From the NCBI RefSeq assembly GCF_001619585.1, contig NZ_LQNT01000001.1, positions 558,001-622,000 on the forward strand: 64,000 nt of DNA, given 5' to 3'. The first letter of the stretch is position 1. The number at the start of each line of letters is the position of its first letter. This document shows positions 55,029 to 63,462 of the stretch, piece by piece. This stretch comes from Bhargavaea cecembensis (GTDB lineage Bacteria > Bacillota > Bacilli > Bacillales_A > Planococcaceae). A program made the translations under genes and the position numbers. The notes beneath the pieces are model-generated. The model did not search any database, was not told the DNA's origin, and saw only the letters and a list, made by a program, of their open reading frames with translations.

Positions 55029-56012
55029 TTATGTAGTGCCCCGCAATTTCATCTCACCTGGAAGATAATGCACTTCCCCAGCCGCATGGCTCCGCTCGGA
55101 ATCAAGAAGCAGCTCAATGGAGAGTGCCACCATCCGGTCCACCGGATGTGCATATGTAGAGAGATTGTAAGGGGACCAGGAAGACATCTCGATGTCATCA
55201 AATCCGACCAGCTTGACCTGTTCCGGAATCAGGACCCCCCGGTCACGGAAAGCATCAAAAATTCCGTAGGCCATAAGATCAGTGACTGCAAACACCGCAT
55301 CCGTGAGCCTGCCGGACTCGATCATTTCGGCACCATTCCGGTACCCGGTGGCATAAGTAAAATCACCCGGCAATACTTGGCATCCAAATCCATGATCCCT
55401 AAGTTCTTCGGTAAATCCTTTCAGACGCTCGATATGCGTGGAAGCTCCTTCCCGGCCTCCTACGTATGTAAATGATTTACATCCTCGTGCGATAAGCAAA
55501 CGGGCAATTTCCCTGGCTGCCGATTCGTTTTCACAGCTGACCGAGTGAAGTCCGGTACCCGGAACGACACGGTTGAATAGCACGGCCGGTATCCGGAAAC
55601 GCTTCAGCATCTCTGCCGTCTGAAAAGAAGCAGTCGCGTCCATGATGACCACTCCGGCAACGTGATAAGAAAGCAGGGCATCTATATCATGCATCTGCAG
55701 TTCGACATCATCCGTATCGATCAGGAGCACGCTATATCCCAGTTTCTTCAGTTCCGCGGTGAACTTCTTCACAGCATGCGGATAATAAGGGTTGGATACC
55801 CCTTTCATGACCAGACCGATCAGGCTTGATTTTCTCATGATCAGACTGCGGGCATACTCGTTCGGCCGATAGCCCAGCTGTTCTGCGGCTTCGAGAACTT
55901 GCTTCCGTGTCTTTTCGGAAACACTTGCGCCTTTCGTGAAGACTCTGGAAACCGAAGATTGTGAGACCCCCGCCAATTTTGCGACCTCATGGGCAGTAAC
56001 TTGCTTCTCCAC
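55029..56012 (-). CDS. LacI family transcriptional regulator
   Basis: The 327-residue protein has an N-terminal helix-turn-helix VTAHEVAKLAGVSQSSVSRVF, the hinge GYRPNEYARSL, and a periplasmic-binding-like sensor domain (SLIGLVMKGVSNPYY, GVVIMDATASF, AVTDLMAYGIFDAF, LVGFDDIEMSSWSPYNLSTY). It probably represses the downstream hisD-gntP genes through the tandem operators in the 122-bp gap. The GTG at 56012 spaces best from GAGGAGGTG; a GTG three codons earlier overlaps that site. Confidence 0.9.
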   Translation of the reverse strand: MEKQVTAHEVAKLAGVSQSSVSRVFTKGASVSEKTRKQVLEAAEQLGYRPNEYARSLIMRKSSLIGLVMKGVSNPYYPHAVKKFTAELKKLGYSVLLIDTDDVELQMHDIDALLSYHVAGVVIMDATASFQTAEMLKRFRIPAVLFNRVVPGTGLHSVSCENESAAREIARLLIARGCKSFTYVGGREGASTHIERLKGFTEELRDHGFGCQVLPGDFTYATGYRNGAEMIESGRLTDAVFAVTDLMAYGIFDAFRDRGVLIPEQVKLVGFDDIEMSSWSPYNLSTYAHPVDRMVALSIELLLDSERSHAAGEVHYLPGEMKLRGTT

Positions 56013-56057
56013 CGTATTCACCTCCTCTTATTTCCGGATTATACAGTGTGGGGAAAA

Positions 56058-56096
56058 AGAAAAAAAGCCGTCAACCGGATTTCCCGATTGACGGCT
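56058..56096 (-). terminator. Terminator of the M28 aminopeptidase gene
   Basis: AGCCGTCAA pairs with TTGACGGCT (inner CCGG/CCCG region mismatched); the minus-strand transcript continues TTTTTTTCTTTTTCC. Confidence 0.88.
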
Positions 56097-56128
56097 CTGT
56101 GAGCATGATCAGTTCAAAAATGCCGATT

Positions 56129-57529
56129 TTAGCGGATTGGCTGTTCGAAAAACGCTTCTTTTGGAACAGACGACTTCTCCCGTATCTTCTCTTTTGGATT
56201 CTGGTTGTCAAAACGGGCACGGTCGTATACGGCAGCAGCCACGATTTCCGCGACATCCTGAAGCTTTTCCTTGCTGATCTTATCGAGTGTATCTTGAGGC
56301 GTGTGGTACCAAGGCTCCAGCGGGCTATGGATAAAGAGAGCTGCCGGGATGCCGGCCTCGTGGAACGGCACATGATCACTCGAACCGCTTCTTCCGCGTG
56401 TTGTCGGCTCACCGTTCAGTTTCTTGCTCGCCTTTTGGGTCAGTTCGGTCACGATGTTCGGTTCTCCGTCCACTGAAGCGACGATCAGATCACCGGCATC
56501 GCGGCTTCCGACCATATCAAGGTTGAAGTTTGCGACAATCCTGTCCTTTTCCTCTTCGGAAAGCTCTTTGACATAGTGACGTGAACCGATCAGGCCCAGT
56601 TCTTCAGCTCCGAATGAAGCAAAACGGATCTCCGTATCGGATGGCAGGTTCTTCATGGAACGGGCGAGCTCCAGTGTCACCGCTGTACCGGAGGCATTGT
56701 CATTTGCGCCTGGTGCATCGGGAACCGAGTCCATATGAGAGCCGATCACGATCACTTCGCCCGTATCCTTCTTTTTGTTGGTTGGATGCTTGGTGGCAAT
56801 CACGTTATGTGACGTATGCTCACCTGTTTCCGCCCCTTCCACAACAATTCGGGCCTCTGCTCCTGAGTTGGCTTTCAGATGCTCCAATAGTGCCTGGCCT
56901 TGTGCTTGTGAAAGCGACAGAGCCGGGATATAGCGGTCGTCATGCCCGCCGAGCGTACCGTTCAGTGCACCCGGGCTGTTGTTATAGATGATGACACCTG
57001 CAGCGCCTGCCTCCGAGGCATTGATGACCTTTTGCGCGAAACTGAATTCTCCGCGCCGGACAACTGCAATTTTCCCTTCAGCATTGACGCGTTCATAATC
57101 AGCCGGCGAGCCGATACCTGCATCAATGAGTCCAGCCGTCACATCGCCGGAAACGCCATATGTGAAGTTGCCCGGACTTAGCTCAGATTCCATGCCAGGA
57201 ACGTGAAGGTCAATTCGGGAAGGCTCCGTGTATCCGGTGTACGTGAACGGCTGTACTTCTACGTCATAGCCATACGATTCGAACTCGTTTTTAAGGTATT
57301 CCACAGATCGGTTTTCCACTTCCGTCCCGGCCACACGCGGCGCTTCAGAAAGTGTCGCGATGTGATTGTAAATTCGGTCCACATCGATTTTTCGGATGGC
57401 TTTTTGGTCAAACTGATCGAGCGCTTCCTGATATCCGGTTTCAATCGGCTGGGCGATCACCGCTGTTGGAATTGCAACGCCGCTTGCCAGCATCGCAGCG
57501 AGTGAAAACGCAATTGCCTTCTTCTTCAT
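56129..57529 (-). CDS. Secreted M28 aminopeptidase with PA domain
   Basis: The 466-residue protein has a signal peptide (MKKKAIAFSLAAMLASGVAI), an N-terminal lid region, a PA insertion (about 130-240; GKIAVVRRGEFSFAQKV, AAGVIIYNN) and an M28 zinc peptidase core with GSHMDSVPDAPGANDNASGT, FASFGAEELGLIGSRHY and HTPQDTLDKI, which hold the two-zinc ligands. This is the YwaD/Streptomyces aminopeptidase type, releasing N-terminal residues outside the cell. Confidence 0.92.
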   Translation of the reverse strand: MKKKAIAFSLAAMLASGVAIPTAVIAQPIETGYQEALDQFDQKAIRKIDVDRIYNHIATLSEAPRVAGTEVENRSVEYLKNEFESYGYDVEVQPFTYTGYTEPSRIDLHVPGMESELSPGNFTYGVSGDVTAGLIDAGIGSPADYERVNAEGKIAVVRRGEFSFAQKVINASEAGAAGVIIYNNSPGALNGTLGGHDDRYIPALSLSQAQGQALLEHLKANSGAEARIVVEGAETGEHTSHNVIATKHPTNKKKDTGEVIVIGSHMDSVPDAPGANDNASGTAVTLELARSMKNLPSDTEIRFASFGAEELGLIGSRHYVKELSEEEKDRIVANFNLDMVGSRDAGDLIVASVDGEPNIVTELTQKASKKLNGEPTTRGRSGSSDHVPFHEAGIPAALFIHSPLEPWYHTPQDTLDKISKEKLQDVAEIVAAAVYDRARFDNQNPKEKIREKSSVPKEAFFEQPIR

Positions 57530-57714
57530 CTGACTGCCTCCTTCATCTCATTATTCAGACAGTTTCATCATAGCAGTCTCACCTCCCCTTGAAATCAGGA
57601 TAAAGTGGTGGTTCAATCGGCTTGAATTCAGAGGATTTCTTCATAAAGCTATGGGGCAGATTGACCAGTCGGACATGACCTTACGCCCTGCTGAAAAAAA
57701 TATGGCCAGAAGGG

Positions 57715-57743
57715 TTGCGTCCTTTTTTTCAGGATGCTATAAT
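57715..57743 (+). promoter_or_regulatory. Promoter of tRNA-Ser
   Basis: TTGCGT and TATAAT separated by 17 bp, 20 bp before the tRNA. Confidence 0.8.
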
Positions 57744-57763
57744 TTTTCTTGTCATCAAAATAT

Positions 57764-57851
57764 GGAGATGTACCCAAGAGGCTGAAGGGGACTGACTCGA
57801 AATCAGTTAGGGCGTTCACGCGCCGCGGGGGTTCAAATCCTCTCATCTCCG
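57764..57851 (+). tRNA. tRNA-Ser(CGA)
   Basis: An 88-nt class II tRNA: acceptor GGAGATG/CATCTCC, anticodon loop CTCGAAA with anticodon CGA between ACTGA and TCAGT, a long variable arm (AGGGCGTTCACGCGCC region) and T-arm GGGGGTTCAAATCCTCT with minor mismatches. CCA is not encoded. Confidence 0.96.
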
Positions 57852-57857
57852 CTAACG

Positions 57858-57893
57858 GCACCGGCTTTCCAATTGGAAAGCCGGTGCTTTTTT
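57858..57893 (+). terminator. Terminator of tRNA-Ser
   Basis: GCACCGGCTTTCC-AATT-GGAAAGCCGGTGC followed by TTTTTTG, a perfect 13-bp stem. Confidence 0.92.
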
Positions 57894-57952
57894 GTATAGT
57901 CTGATTCGAAATCCACACCCTATACTGATAACAATTTTGGGAGTGGTCCGAT

Positions 57953-58642
57953 TTGGAATACTTGGTCACCATTCTGCGCTCGCTGTTTGCATTTTTCACC
58001 CTTCTTCTCCTCACACGGATTATGGGCAAAAAACAGATGAGCCAGCTGACTTACTTCAACTACATTGCGGGGATCACCATCGGTTCAATCACTGCTGACC
58101 TGGCAGTCCGGTCAGACAGGGATAATACCCTTCATGACCTGATCGCCCTGATTGTTTGGGGCGGTGCAGTCATCCTCCTTGGCGTTGCCGGGTTAAAATC
58201 AAAGAAAACCCGACTGCTTATCGACGGCGAACCCTCCATCCTTATCCGAAAGGGAATCGTCCAGGAAGATGTGCTTTCCCAGGTCAGACTGAACATGAAT
58301 GACTTGAGCATGATGCTTCGCCAAAAAAAAGCATTTTCCATATCAGGAGTGGAATACGCCATTCTTGAGCCGAACGGACAGCTCAGTGTCATGTTGAAAC
58401 CCGAAAAACTTCCCGTTACAAAAGAGGATTTGCAGGTTCCCCAGAAAGTACACAGAAATCTTCCGACCACCATCATCCTGGACGGTCAGATGGCAAACCA
58501 TGAAATGGACGAACTCGGATTATCGCCTGATTGGGTGATCGGTGAACTGAAAAAGCAAAACATCACATCTGTGTCGGATGTGTTTTATGCAGAATACCTG
58601 CCGGACGGGACATTGGCCATCCAAAGAAAAAAGGAGCGCTGA
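57953..58642 (+). CDS. DUF421 (YetF/YrbG) membrane protein
   Basis: The 229-residue protein has three N-terminal TM segments (TILRSLFAFFTLLLLTRIMG, FNYIAGITIGSITADLA, LIALIVWGGAVILLGV) and a soluble domain with LIDGEPSILIRKGIVQED, LRLNMNDL-like RLNMNDLSMMLRQKKAF and VIGELKKQNITSVSDVFYAE. This is the YetF pattern; some members influence membrane or spore phenotypes. The TTG start follows GGGAGTGG. Confidence 0.9.
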   Translation: MEYLVTILRSLFAFFTLLLLTRIMGKKQMSQLTYFNYIAGITIGSITADLAVRSDRDNTLHDLIALIVWGGAVILLGVAGLKSKKTRLLIDGEPSILIRKGIVQEDVLSQVRLNMNDLSMMLRQKKAFSISGVEYAILEPNGQLSVMLKPEKLPVTKEDLQVPQKVHRNLPTTIILDGQMANHEMDELGLSPDWVIGELKKQNITSVSDVFYAEYLPDGTLAIQRKKER

Positions 58643-58856
58643 ATCCGCCCCTTCCATCGTCATTTAACTCATGGGCCGGTCATTGTGAATTGCCGCCTGG
58701 CAGTCCCGCTCATATACGAGTACACTTGTTGCAGTCTTAATGACCGGGGTTTCGTCATTCATTAATCTTTTAGATGAACTGTCCGGACGAATGACGAGAT
58801 CGCAGCCCCGAATGCTGAAATGATGTTCATGAATGATGAAATTATGTCCGCGAATC
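58643..58856. repeat. Array D: four 21-bp tandem repeats (58772-58855) in intergenic DNA
   Basis: Four units, each exactly 21 bp, end in GAAT: the last two share GATGAAAT-ATGTTC/TCC-GAAT. They lie directly before the nhaC terminator. 58643-58771 shows no supported gene. Confidence 0.7.
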
Positions 58857-58889
58857 AAAAAAAGAAGCCCCTCTGCAGGGGCTTCTTTT
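58857..58889 (-). terminator. Terminator of nhaC
   Basis: AAGAAGCCCCT pairs with AGGGGCTTCTT around CTGC; the minus-strand transcript continues TTTTGATTCG. Confidence 0.9.
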
Positions 58890-58894
58890 CCAAT

Positions 58895-60364
58895 TTATAC
58901 GTGCTGCAGTTCTGTTTTCACTTCTGCAGGTTCTTTCTTTCCGCCGGTTCCGCCGCCTCCATCGTCAATCTTGGCAATTGTAAATCCGGTGAATGCGTAA
59001 ATAATGGAAATGATCGGGCACAGCAGGTTCAGCAGAGCATAAGGGCCATATTCAAAAACACCGACACCGAGCGTACCGAGGATAAACACTCCGCATGTAT
59101 TCCATGGGATGAAGACTGATGTGAGCGTCCCGCCGTCTTCAAGGGCCCGGGAGAGGTTTTTCGATGCAAGCCCCATCTTCCGGTAAGTATTTGCGAACAT
59201 TCTGGATGGCACAACGATGGAGATGTACTGCTCCGCGCAGGATGCATTCGTGATGAACGCAGCACCGATTGTGGAAGCAATGAGAGAGCCGGTGTTTCGG
59301 ATGAGCTTCAGCAGCTGGTTCATGATGGACTTGAGCATACCGGAGTACTCTAGGATCCCTCCAAAAGTCATCGCCACGATGGTCATGCTTACGGTGTACA
59401 TCATCGAGTCCAGGCCGCCGCCGCTGAACAGGTCGTCAACGAGGGCATTCCCGGTTTCAATCGCATAGCCTTCCTGCAAAGCGGTGAGGGCTGCGGTGAC
59501 AGTGTCTCCCTGCACGAACACCTGAGAGAGAAATCCGAGAACTGCACCTACAACGAGTGCCGGAACTGCCGGGACTTTCATGGCGACCATTCCGATTACA
59601 ATAACAGGGACAAGCAAGAGCCATGGTGAGATAAAGAAACTTTCCTGCATGACCGAGGAAGTATTCGCGATCTGTGCGGCGTCGATATTTCCGCTGACAT
59701 TCTGACCGAGGAGAGCGTAGATCCCGAGCGCAATGACCAGTGCAGGAATGGTTGTCCACAACATATGCTTGATATGGTCGAACAGATCGGTGTTTGTCAG
59801 ACCGGATGCAAGGTTGGTCGTATCTGAAAGCGGCGAAAGCTTGTCACCGAAATAAGCCCCCGAGATCACCGCTCCGGCTACCATCCCTGGAGAAATCCCC
59901 ATGGCCATCCCGATGCCCATGCCGGCCACACCAATCGTTCCCATCGTTGACCAGGAACTGCCGATTGCAATCGAGACGATTGCACAGATCAGACAGATCG
60001 CAACCAGGAAGAAGGAAGGATTGAGCAGCTTAAGGCCAAAGAAGATCATGGAAGCGACGATTCCGCCGCCCATCCAGGAGCCGATGATCAATCCGACGAG
60101 GATGATGATGACCACCGCCGGGAGCGCCAGACGGATCCCCTTGTACATCATTTCCTCAATTTCCTTCCATTTGAATCCTGCCTTCAGTGCGACAAGACCT
60201 GCCGTCACGGTGCCGATGATCAATGGAATATGCGGACCCTGTTTAAGCTCCACCACTGTGTAGAGCATCACCCCGATCATGACGATCAAAGGGAGCAGAG
60301 CCCAGAAAAGAGTAAACTCCCGTTGCTTATTGCCGTTATCTTGCTTTTGACCGACAGAATTCAT
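58895..60364 (-). CDS. nhaC: Na+/H+ antiporter NhaC family
   Basis: The 489-residue, about 12-TM antiporter contains TLFWALLPLIVMIGVMLYTV, IGSSWSTMGTIGVAGMGIG, GAYFGDKLSPLSDTTNLASG and ITNASCAEQYISIVVPSRMF, all NhaC hallmarks. It exchanges Na+ for H+ (some members malate or tyrosine-linked). AAGGGGGAAACAGC precedes the ATG; a longer in-frame extension of 16 codons is disregarded. Monocistronic. Confidence 0.93.
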   Translation of the reverse strand: MNSVGQKQDNGNKQREFTLFWALLPLIVMIGVMLYTVVELKQGPHIPLIIGTVTAGLVALKAGFKWKEIEEMMYKGIRLALPAVVIIILVGLIIGSWMGGGIVASMIFFGLKLLNPSFFLVAICLICAIVSIAIGSSWSTMGTIGVAGMGIGMAMGISPGMVAGAVISGAYFGDKLSPLSDTTNLASGLTNTDLFDHIKHMLWTTIPALVIALGIYALLGQNVSGNIDAAQIANTSSVMQESFFISPWLLLVPVIVIGMVAMKVPAVPALVVGAVLGFLSQVFVQGDTVTAALTALQEGYAIETGNALVDDLFSGGGLDSMMYTVSMTIVAMTFGGILEYSGMLKSIMNQLLKLIRNTGSLIASTIGAAFITNASCAEQYISIVVPSRMFANTYRKMGLASKNLSRALEDGGTLTSVFIPWNTCGVFILGTLGVGVFEYGPYALLNLLCPIISIIYAFTGFTIAKIDDGGGGTGGKKEPAEVKTELQHV

Positions 60365-60626
60365 AATGCTGTTTCCCCCTTGAAGCATAAATGAAAGCGC
60401 TGTATCGATCATAATCTAAAAATTTTTGCCGGTAAAGGCAAAATTCATGTAGAATAGTCAGGATATTTTGCATCCTTAGAAACTTTACCGGAGTTCTTCC
60501 AACTGCGGGAATGCGAGAGGATTATAAAGCTTCAGGTTGCCGATCACCAGCTTTCCTTAGCTTCAATGAAAATTTACCCTTTTGTATGTCAGGTCTTTCG
60601 TGTATAATAAGAAACGTCGTTATCGT

Positions 60627-60700
60627 GTCCTGGTAGCTCAGCAGGATAGAGCAACAGCCTCCTAAGCTGTAGGTCGGGAGTTCGAATCTCCCCTGGGACG
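60627..60700 (+). tRNA. tRNA-Arg(CCT)
   Basis: A 74-nt tRNA: acceptor GTCCTGG/CTGGGAC (with G-U pairs), D-arm GCTCAGCAGGATAGAGC, anticodon loop CTCCTAA with anticodon CCT, T-arm GGGAGTTCGAATCTCCC. TATAAT lies at 60603-60608. CCA is not encoded. Its last 33 nt plus CTA recur at 63463, marking it as an integration target. Confidence 0.96.
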
Positions 60701-60703
60701 CTA
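60668..60703. repeat. attL-like direct repeat in tRNA-Arg 3' end
   Basis: 36 bp starting TGTAGGTCGGGAGTTCG and ending GGGACGCTA are identical to 63463-63498, same orientation. Confidence 0.88.
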
Positions 60704-60799
60704 TTGAAATGCGGTCTAAACCGCATGAAATCACGCTTCTTTCTCGTTTAAAGTGTCGGTCAGTGACTCGAACACTCAACGGAAAGAGGCGTATTTTTT

Positions 60800-61137
60800 A
60801 TGTCTAAGGTAAACCGGCATTCTCGGTGGACATCAGCGAATTAGAGGGGCTTGTAACGCGGCCGCCGGCAGAATTGCCGCGAAATTCTTCTGTTGCCGAC
60901 TTAACCATTTTGAAGGCGCTGGAAATCGTCGAGAAGCAAATGCGCGTTGAAAGTCGGCGCGAGCGCACTTTAGAGGACTACAACCGCCATGTAAAGGACT
61001 ATGCGAAGAAAACCGGCATAGAGCGATTAGGGGATACGGATATAAATAGCATCTACGATTGGCTTGGCGGCATGAATATCGGCACTCAGACGCGACAGAC
61101 ACGGCTAAAATGCCTGCGTGCGTTCTTTGAACGTTAA
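60800..61137 (+). pseudogene. Tyrosine recombinase, N-terminal remnant
   Basis: An ATG at 60800 gives MSKVNRHSRW then a stop; after a shift the frame from 60826 reads LTILKALEIVEKQMRVESRR and RTLEDYNRHVKDYAKKTGIE, NSIYDWLGGMNIGTQTRQTR, LKCLRAFFER and stop. This is the SAM-like core-binding domain of phage-type integrases. The catalytic domain (R-HxxR-Y) is absent. Its place directly after the tRNA is typical for an integrase. Confidence 0.75.
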
Positions 61138-61272
61138 AAGCGCCATAGACGCCGTTAGAACGCGATAGAGGCATTTAAGGGGTAAGGCCATCGGCCTAAG
61201 GCGGCATAATAGCGCAGGCAAGCGCAGGGCAAGCAATAGACCCGCGGCAGACAACCCCCGGGGGGAGGTCAA

Positions 61273-61371
61273 ATGGCGGGGCCGCCGCCGGGTACGCGAA
61301 AAATTGCTACAAAATTTTCAAACCCGAGGGCAAAAGCGTCTATTGCCAATACTTATAAGCCTGCCCCGTAA
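61273..61371 (+). CDS. 32-residue basic small ORF
   Basis: GGGGGGAGGTCAA precedes ATG and 32 codons beginning MAGPPPGTRKIATKFSNPRA and ending YKPAP. It is basic and Pro-rich. The opening recalls phage small terminase starts, but nothing more matches. Function is unknown. The rest of 61138-61608 holds no supported gene, only GC-rich sequence with repeated TAGAA-type motifs. Confidence 0.4.
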   Translation: MAGPPPGTRKIATKFSNPRAKASIANTYKPAP

Positions 61372-61608
61372 TCCTTGCGCCTCCCCACGCTATTGCCGGC
61401 GTTCCTGCGCCTTCTTACGATCTTACGATAAGGCAACGGCCCGGGCGGCAATATGCGATACGTCTATTTACGCTTAGAAAGCCGTATCATGATAGAAGTC
61501 AAAAGGAACATTTGGAATTATGTAATGGGAAGAAGCATAGAAATGTATCGAAAAACGTCCCTTTGTTGCAAGCGCCTTTAAGTGATTACAACTGGAAGGG
61601 GTCTTTTC

Positions 61609-61911
61609 GTGTCTGAACCGACTCACAAGGTTACAGATATACTGAAAATACTGGAGGAAGCCACTGATGAATACAAATATCTTGACCCCCATAGATTAAA
61701 TTTACTCATGCAGGATTTGGGTATTCAAACCCTGGTATACGGCAAATCATATAATTTAGACGGCAAGTGGTGGCAACCTACCGGAGATTATGCGGAATAC
61801 GGTGTTATGACAGTGAGGAAAAGTTATTGCTTTTATAAGTGGAAAGGCGAAATGATAGATATTCTTCTAAGTAAGAGGGCCGAGGCTGACGCCATACTAG
61901 AGAGCGACTGA
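61609..61911 (+). CDS. Hypothetical island protein
   Basis: A GTG start after GGAAGGGG opens 100 residues: MSEPTHKVTDILKILEEATD, then DEYKYLDPHRLNLLMQDLGI, DGKWWQPTGDYAEYGVMTVR and a charged tail. It is soluble with aromatic-rich centre. No family is recognised. A terminator-like structure follows. Confidence 0.6.
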   Translation: MSEPTHKVTDILKILEEATDEYKYLDPHRLNLLMQDLGIQTLVYGKSYNLDGKWWQPTGDYAEYGVMTVRKSYCFYKWKGEMIDILLSKRAEADAILESD

Positions 61912-61929
61912 AAATATCTAATCACGGAG

Positions 61930-61978
61930 GAAGGCGGTCGCGGGTTACTTACGGAACCTGCGAATCGGCCTTTTTTTG
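61930..61978 (+). terminator. Terminator after the island ORF
   Basis: An imperfect stem pairs AGGCGGTCGCGGGTT with AACCTGCGAATCGGCCT, followed by TTTTTTTG. Confidence 0.75.
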
Positions 61979-62340
61979 TATGCTCCCCTTCCCTGCGTTC
62001 CATAAGCGGTCCGAACGGCAGTAGACGGCATGAATACGCCTAGAAAGCCGTATAAGCCTCTCTGTGGCGTTCTATACCTTTTGCCGCCTGCCCCTTATAT
62101 GCCCCCTTACAAACGCCCTAGAACGCCGCTTCGGACTTCCTCCGGCTTCATAGCGGCATAGCATAACTCTAGAACGCCGTATGCGCCTCTCTGCGACCTT
62201 TTGCGCCCTTCCGGGTACTCTCGCCCTTTGAACGCTTAGAAAGGCGATTAAAAGGCGCTAGGAAGGCTTAAGGCTCGGCGCATATTGCCGATTAGAAACG
62301 CTTTAGCGTGCTAAAGTACCATTACCTAACAAAGATATCC
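61979..62340. repeat. Repeat-rich non-coding block of the island
   Basis: No gene is supported. The block repeats the motif TAGAAAGCCGTAT or TAGAACGCCGTAT (62041, 62170; another at 61475) with partial versions at 62119 and 62238, and twice follows it with GCCTCTCTG. Candidate origin-like or regulatory repeats. Confidence 0.5.
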
Positions 62341-63093
62341 TTAGTTCTTATTTGGTATTAAATGAGTCTCTAATGCCTCAAACGTTTCCTTAATACTCTC
62401 CAGCAAACCTATCATAATTTGACGAATTTCTTTTGATGTGACATATGCTCCAACTCCGAAAGAACCCGCTTTCCCACTAATTGTAACTCCTGATGTAATT
62501 TGATATGGAGGATGATTGTGAGCAATATCATTTCTCATACGGATACCCTCCTTATATTTCTCGGACTTTTTAATACGATACAACTCCTCTTGCAGAGGAA
62601 CATTTTTTCCTTTCAACTTATAAATAGCGCTGTTAAAGCTTACTTTGTCCCTAAAGTCATCTTTATTAAGCGGTAAATCATCATATTTGTATAGAAGGTG
62701 ACCAATCGTTTCAAATACCGTAAAAGCTTTAAGGAAGAATGTATCCACAAAAAAGTTAAAATTATATTGATTACTATAATGTTCATCCCTGAAATGAGGA
62801 AAATATTGAGTTGATTGCCCTTGTAATCCGGGAGAGATAACCCATTCATCATCCGGAATACCTTTCTCGAAGTAATACATAGAGTATGCAAAATCAACGT
62901 CAAGACTACGGAGTCGATTCCTAAGAAGACGCTTCCAATGAAACACATCGATTCCCTTAAGCATTAATAAGAAACTTCCTTCTTTATCAAATAACCCCTC
63001 TGGTATCTGATATTCAGCAAGAGGATTGTCTTTTCTATATAATGACAATTTAACGTTCTCAATGTTCTCGAATGGCTTGATATAAATAGTCAA
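62341..63093 (-). CDS. HEPN domain protein (Cthe_2314-like)
   Basis: The 250-residue AT-rich gene encodes a mostly helical protein whose C-terminal half has RMRNDIAHNHPP, an RNxxxH motif typical of HEPN ribonuclease-fold proteins, preceded by FFLKAFTVFETIGHLLYKYD and VSFNSAIYKLKGKNVPLQEE. This arrangement resembles the Cthe_2314-like HEPN group. HEPN proteins are common in defence and toxin systems; RNase activity is inferred only. The TTG start follows AAAGGAAG with 8-nt spacing. It reads against the integrase direction. No antitoxin-like partner is evident. Confidence 0.7.
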   Translation of the reverse strand: MTIYIKPFENIENVKLSLYRKDNPLAEYQIPEGLFDKEGSFLLMLKGIDVFHWKRLLRNRLRSLDVDFAYSMYYFEKGIPDDEWVISPGLQGQSTQYFPHFRDEHYSNQYNFNFFVDTFFLKAFTVFETIGHLLYKYDDLPLNKDDFRDKVSFNSAIYKLKGKNVPLQEELYRIKKSEKYKEGIRMRNDIAHNHPPYQITSGVTISGKAGSFGVGAYVTSKEIRQIMIGLLESIKETFEALETHLIPNKN

Positions 63094-63462
63094 ATTGAAA
63101 ACTTCCTTTCAATAATTTAAATTGAGTAATCACTATTTTTAATATCAAATAACATTATACCTGTAATTATTTAACAAAGGAATATTCTTTGCACGACACA
63201 ACACTAAAGACAACATACAAACAGGTACCGCGCTCGGCTATGCGTTAGTGTATTCCGCAGTTTTGCTGTGGCACCGCGGGCATAACTGGCAAACATACGC
63301 TTTACAACAATCGCTTAGAACGCTTCCGTCACGTGCCAGCAAAGATATAGCATCAGCGCTTGCTGCCATCTAGAAGCCCATAATGATACAATAGGTCTGA
63401 AGTTCGAGCAGTGACCGTACACTTACCGTTAAAGGAAGCGAATTTATAGCGAAGGCCTCCCG
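63094..63462. other. Right end of the island, no gene
   Basis: AT-rich DNA upstream of the HEPN gene includes TATAAT on the minus strand (63159-63154), a candidate -10 without a clear -35. The rest is unassigned sequence leading to the right repeat. Confidence 0.5.

Larger units (their letters stand above)
60704..63462. mobile_element. Decayed integrative element at tRNA-Arg
   Basis: The interval between the 36-bp direct repeats carries, in order, an N-terminal integrase remnant reading away from the tRNA, a small ORF with a strong ribosome binding site, a hypothetical gene, a repeat-rich non-coding block and a minus-strand HEPN gene. The original tRNA terminator now lies beyond the right repeat at 63510. 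No complete integrase, replication or packaging gene remains, so it is a remnant or a satellite fixed in place. Confidence 0.8.

Noticed and set aside
60522-60779. An 85-codon minus-strand frame across tRNA-Arg
   Set aside because: It is antisense to the tRNA and extends into att sequence; no start signal.
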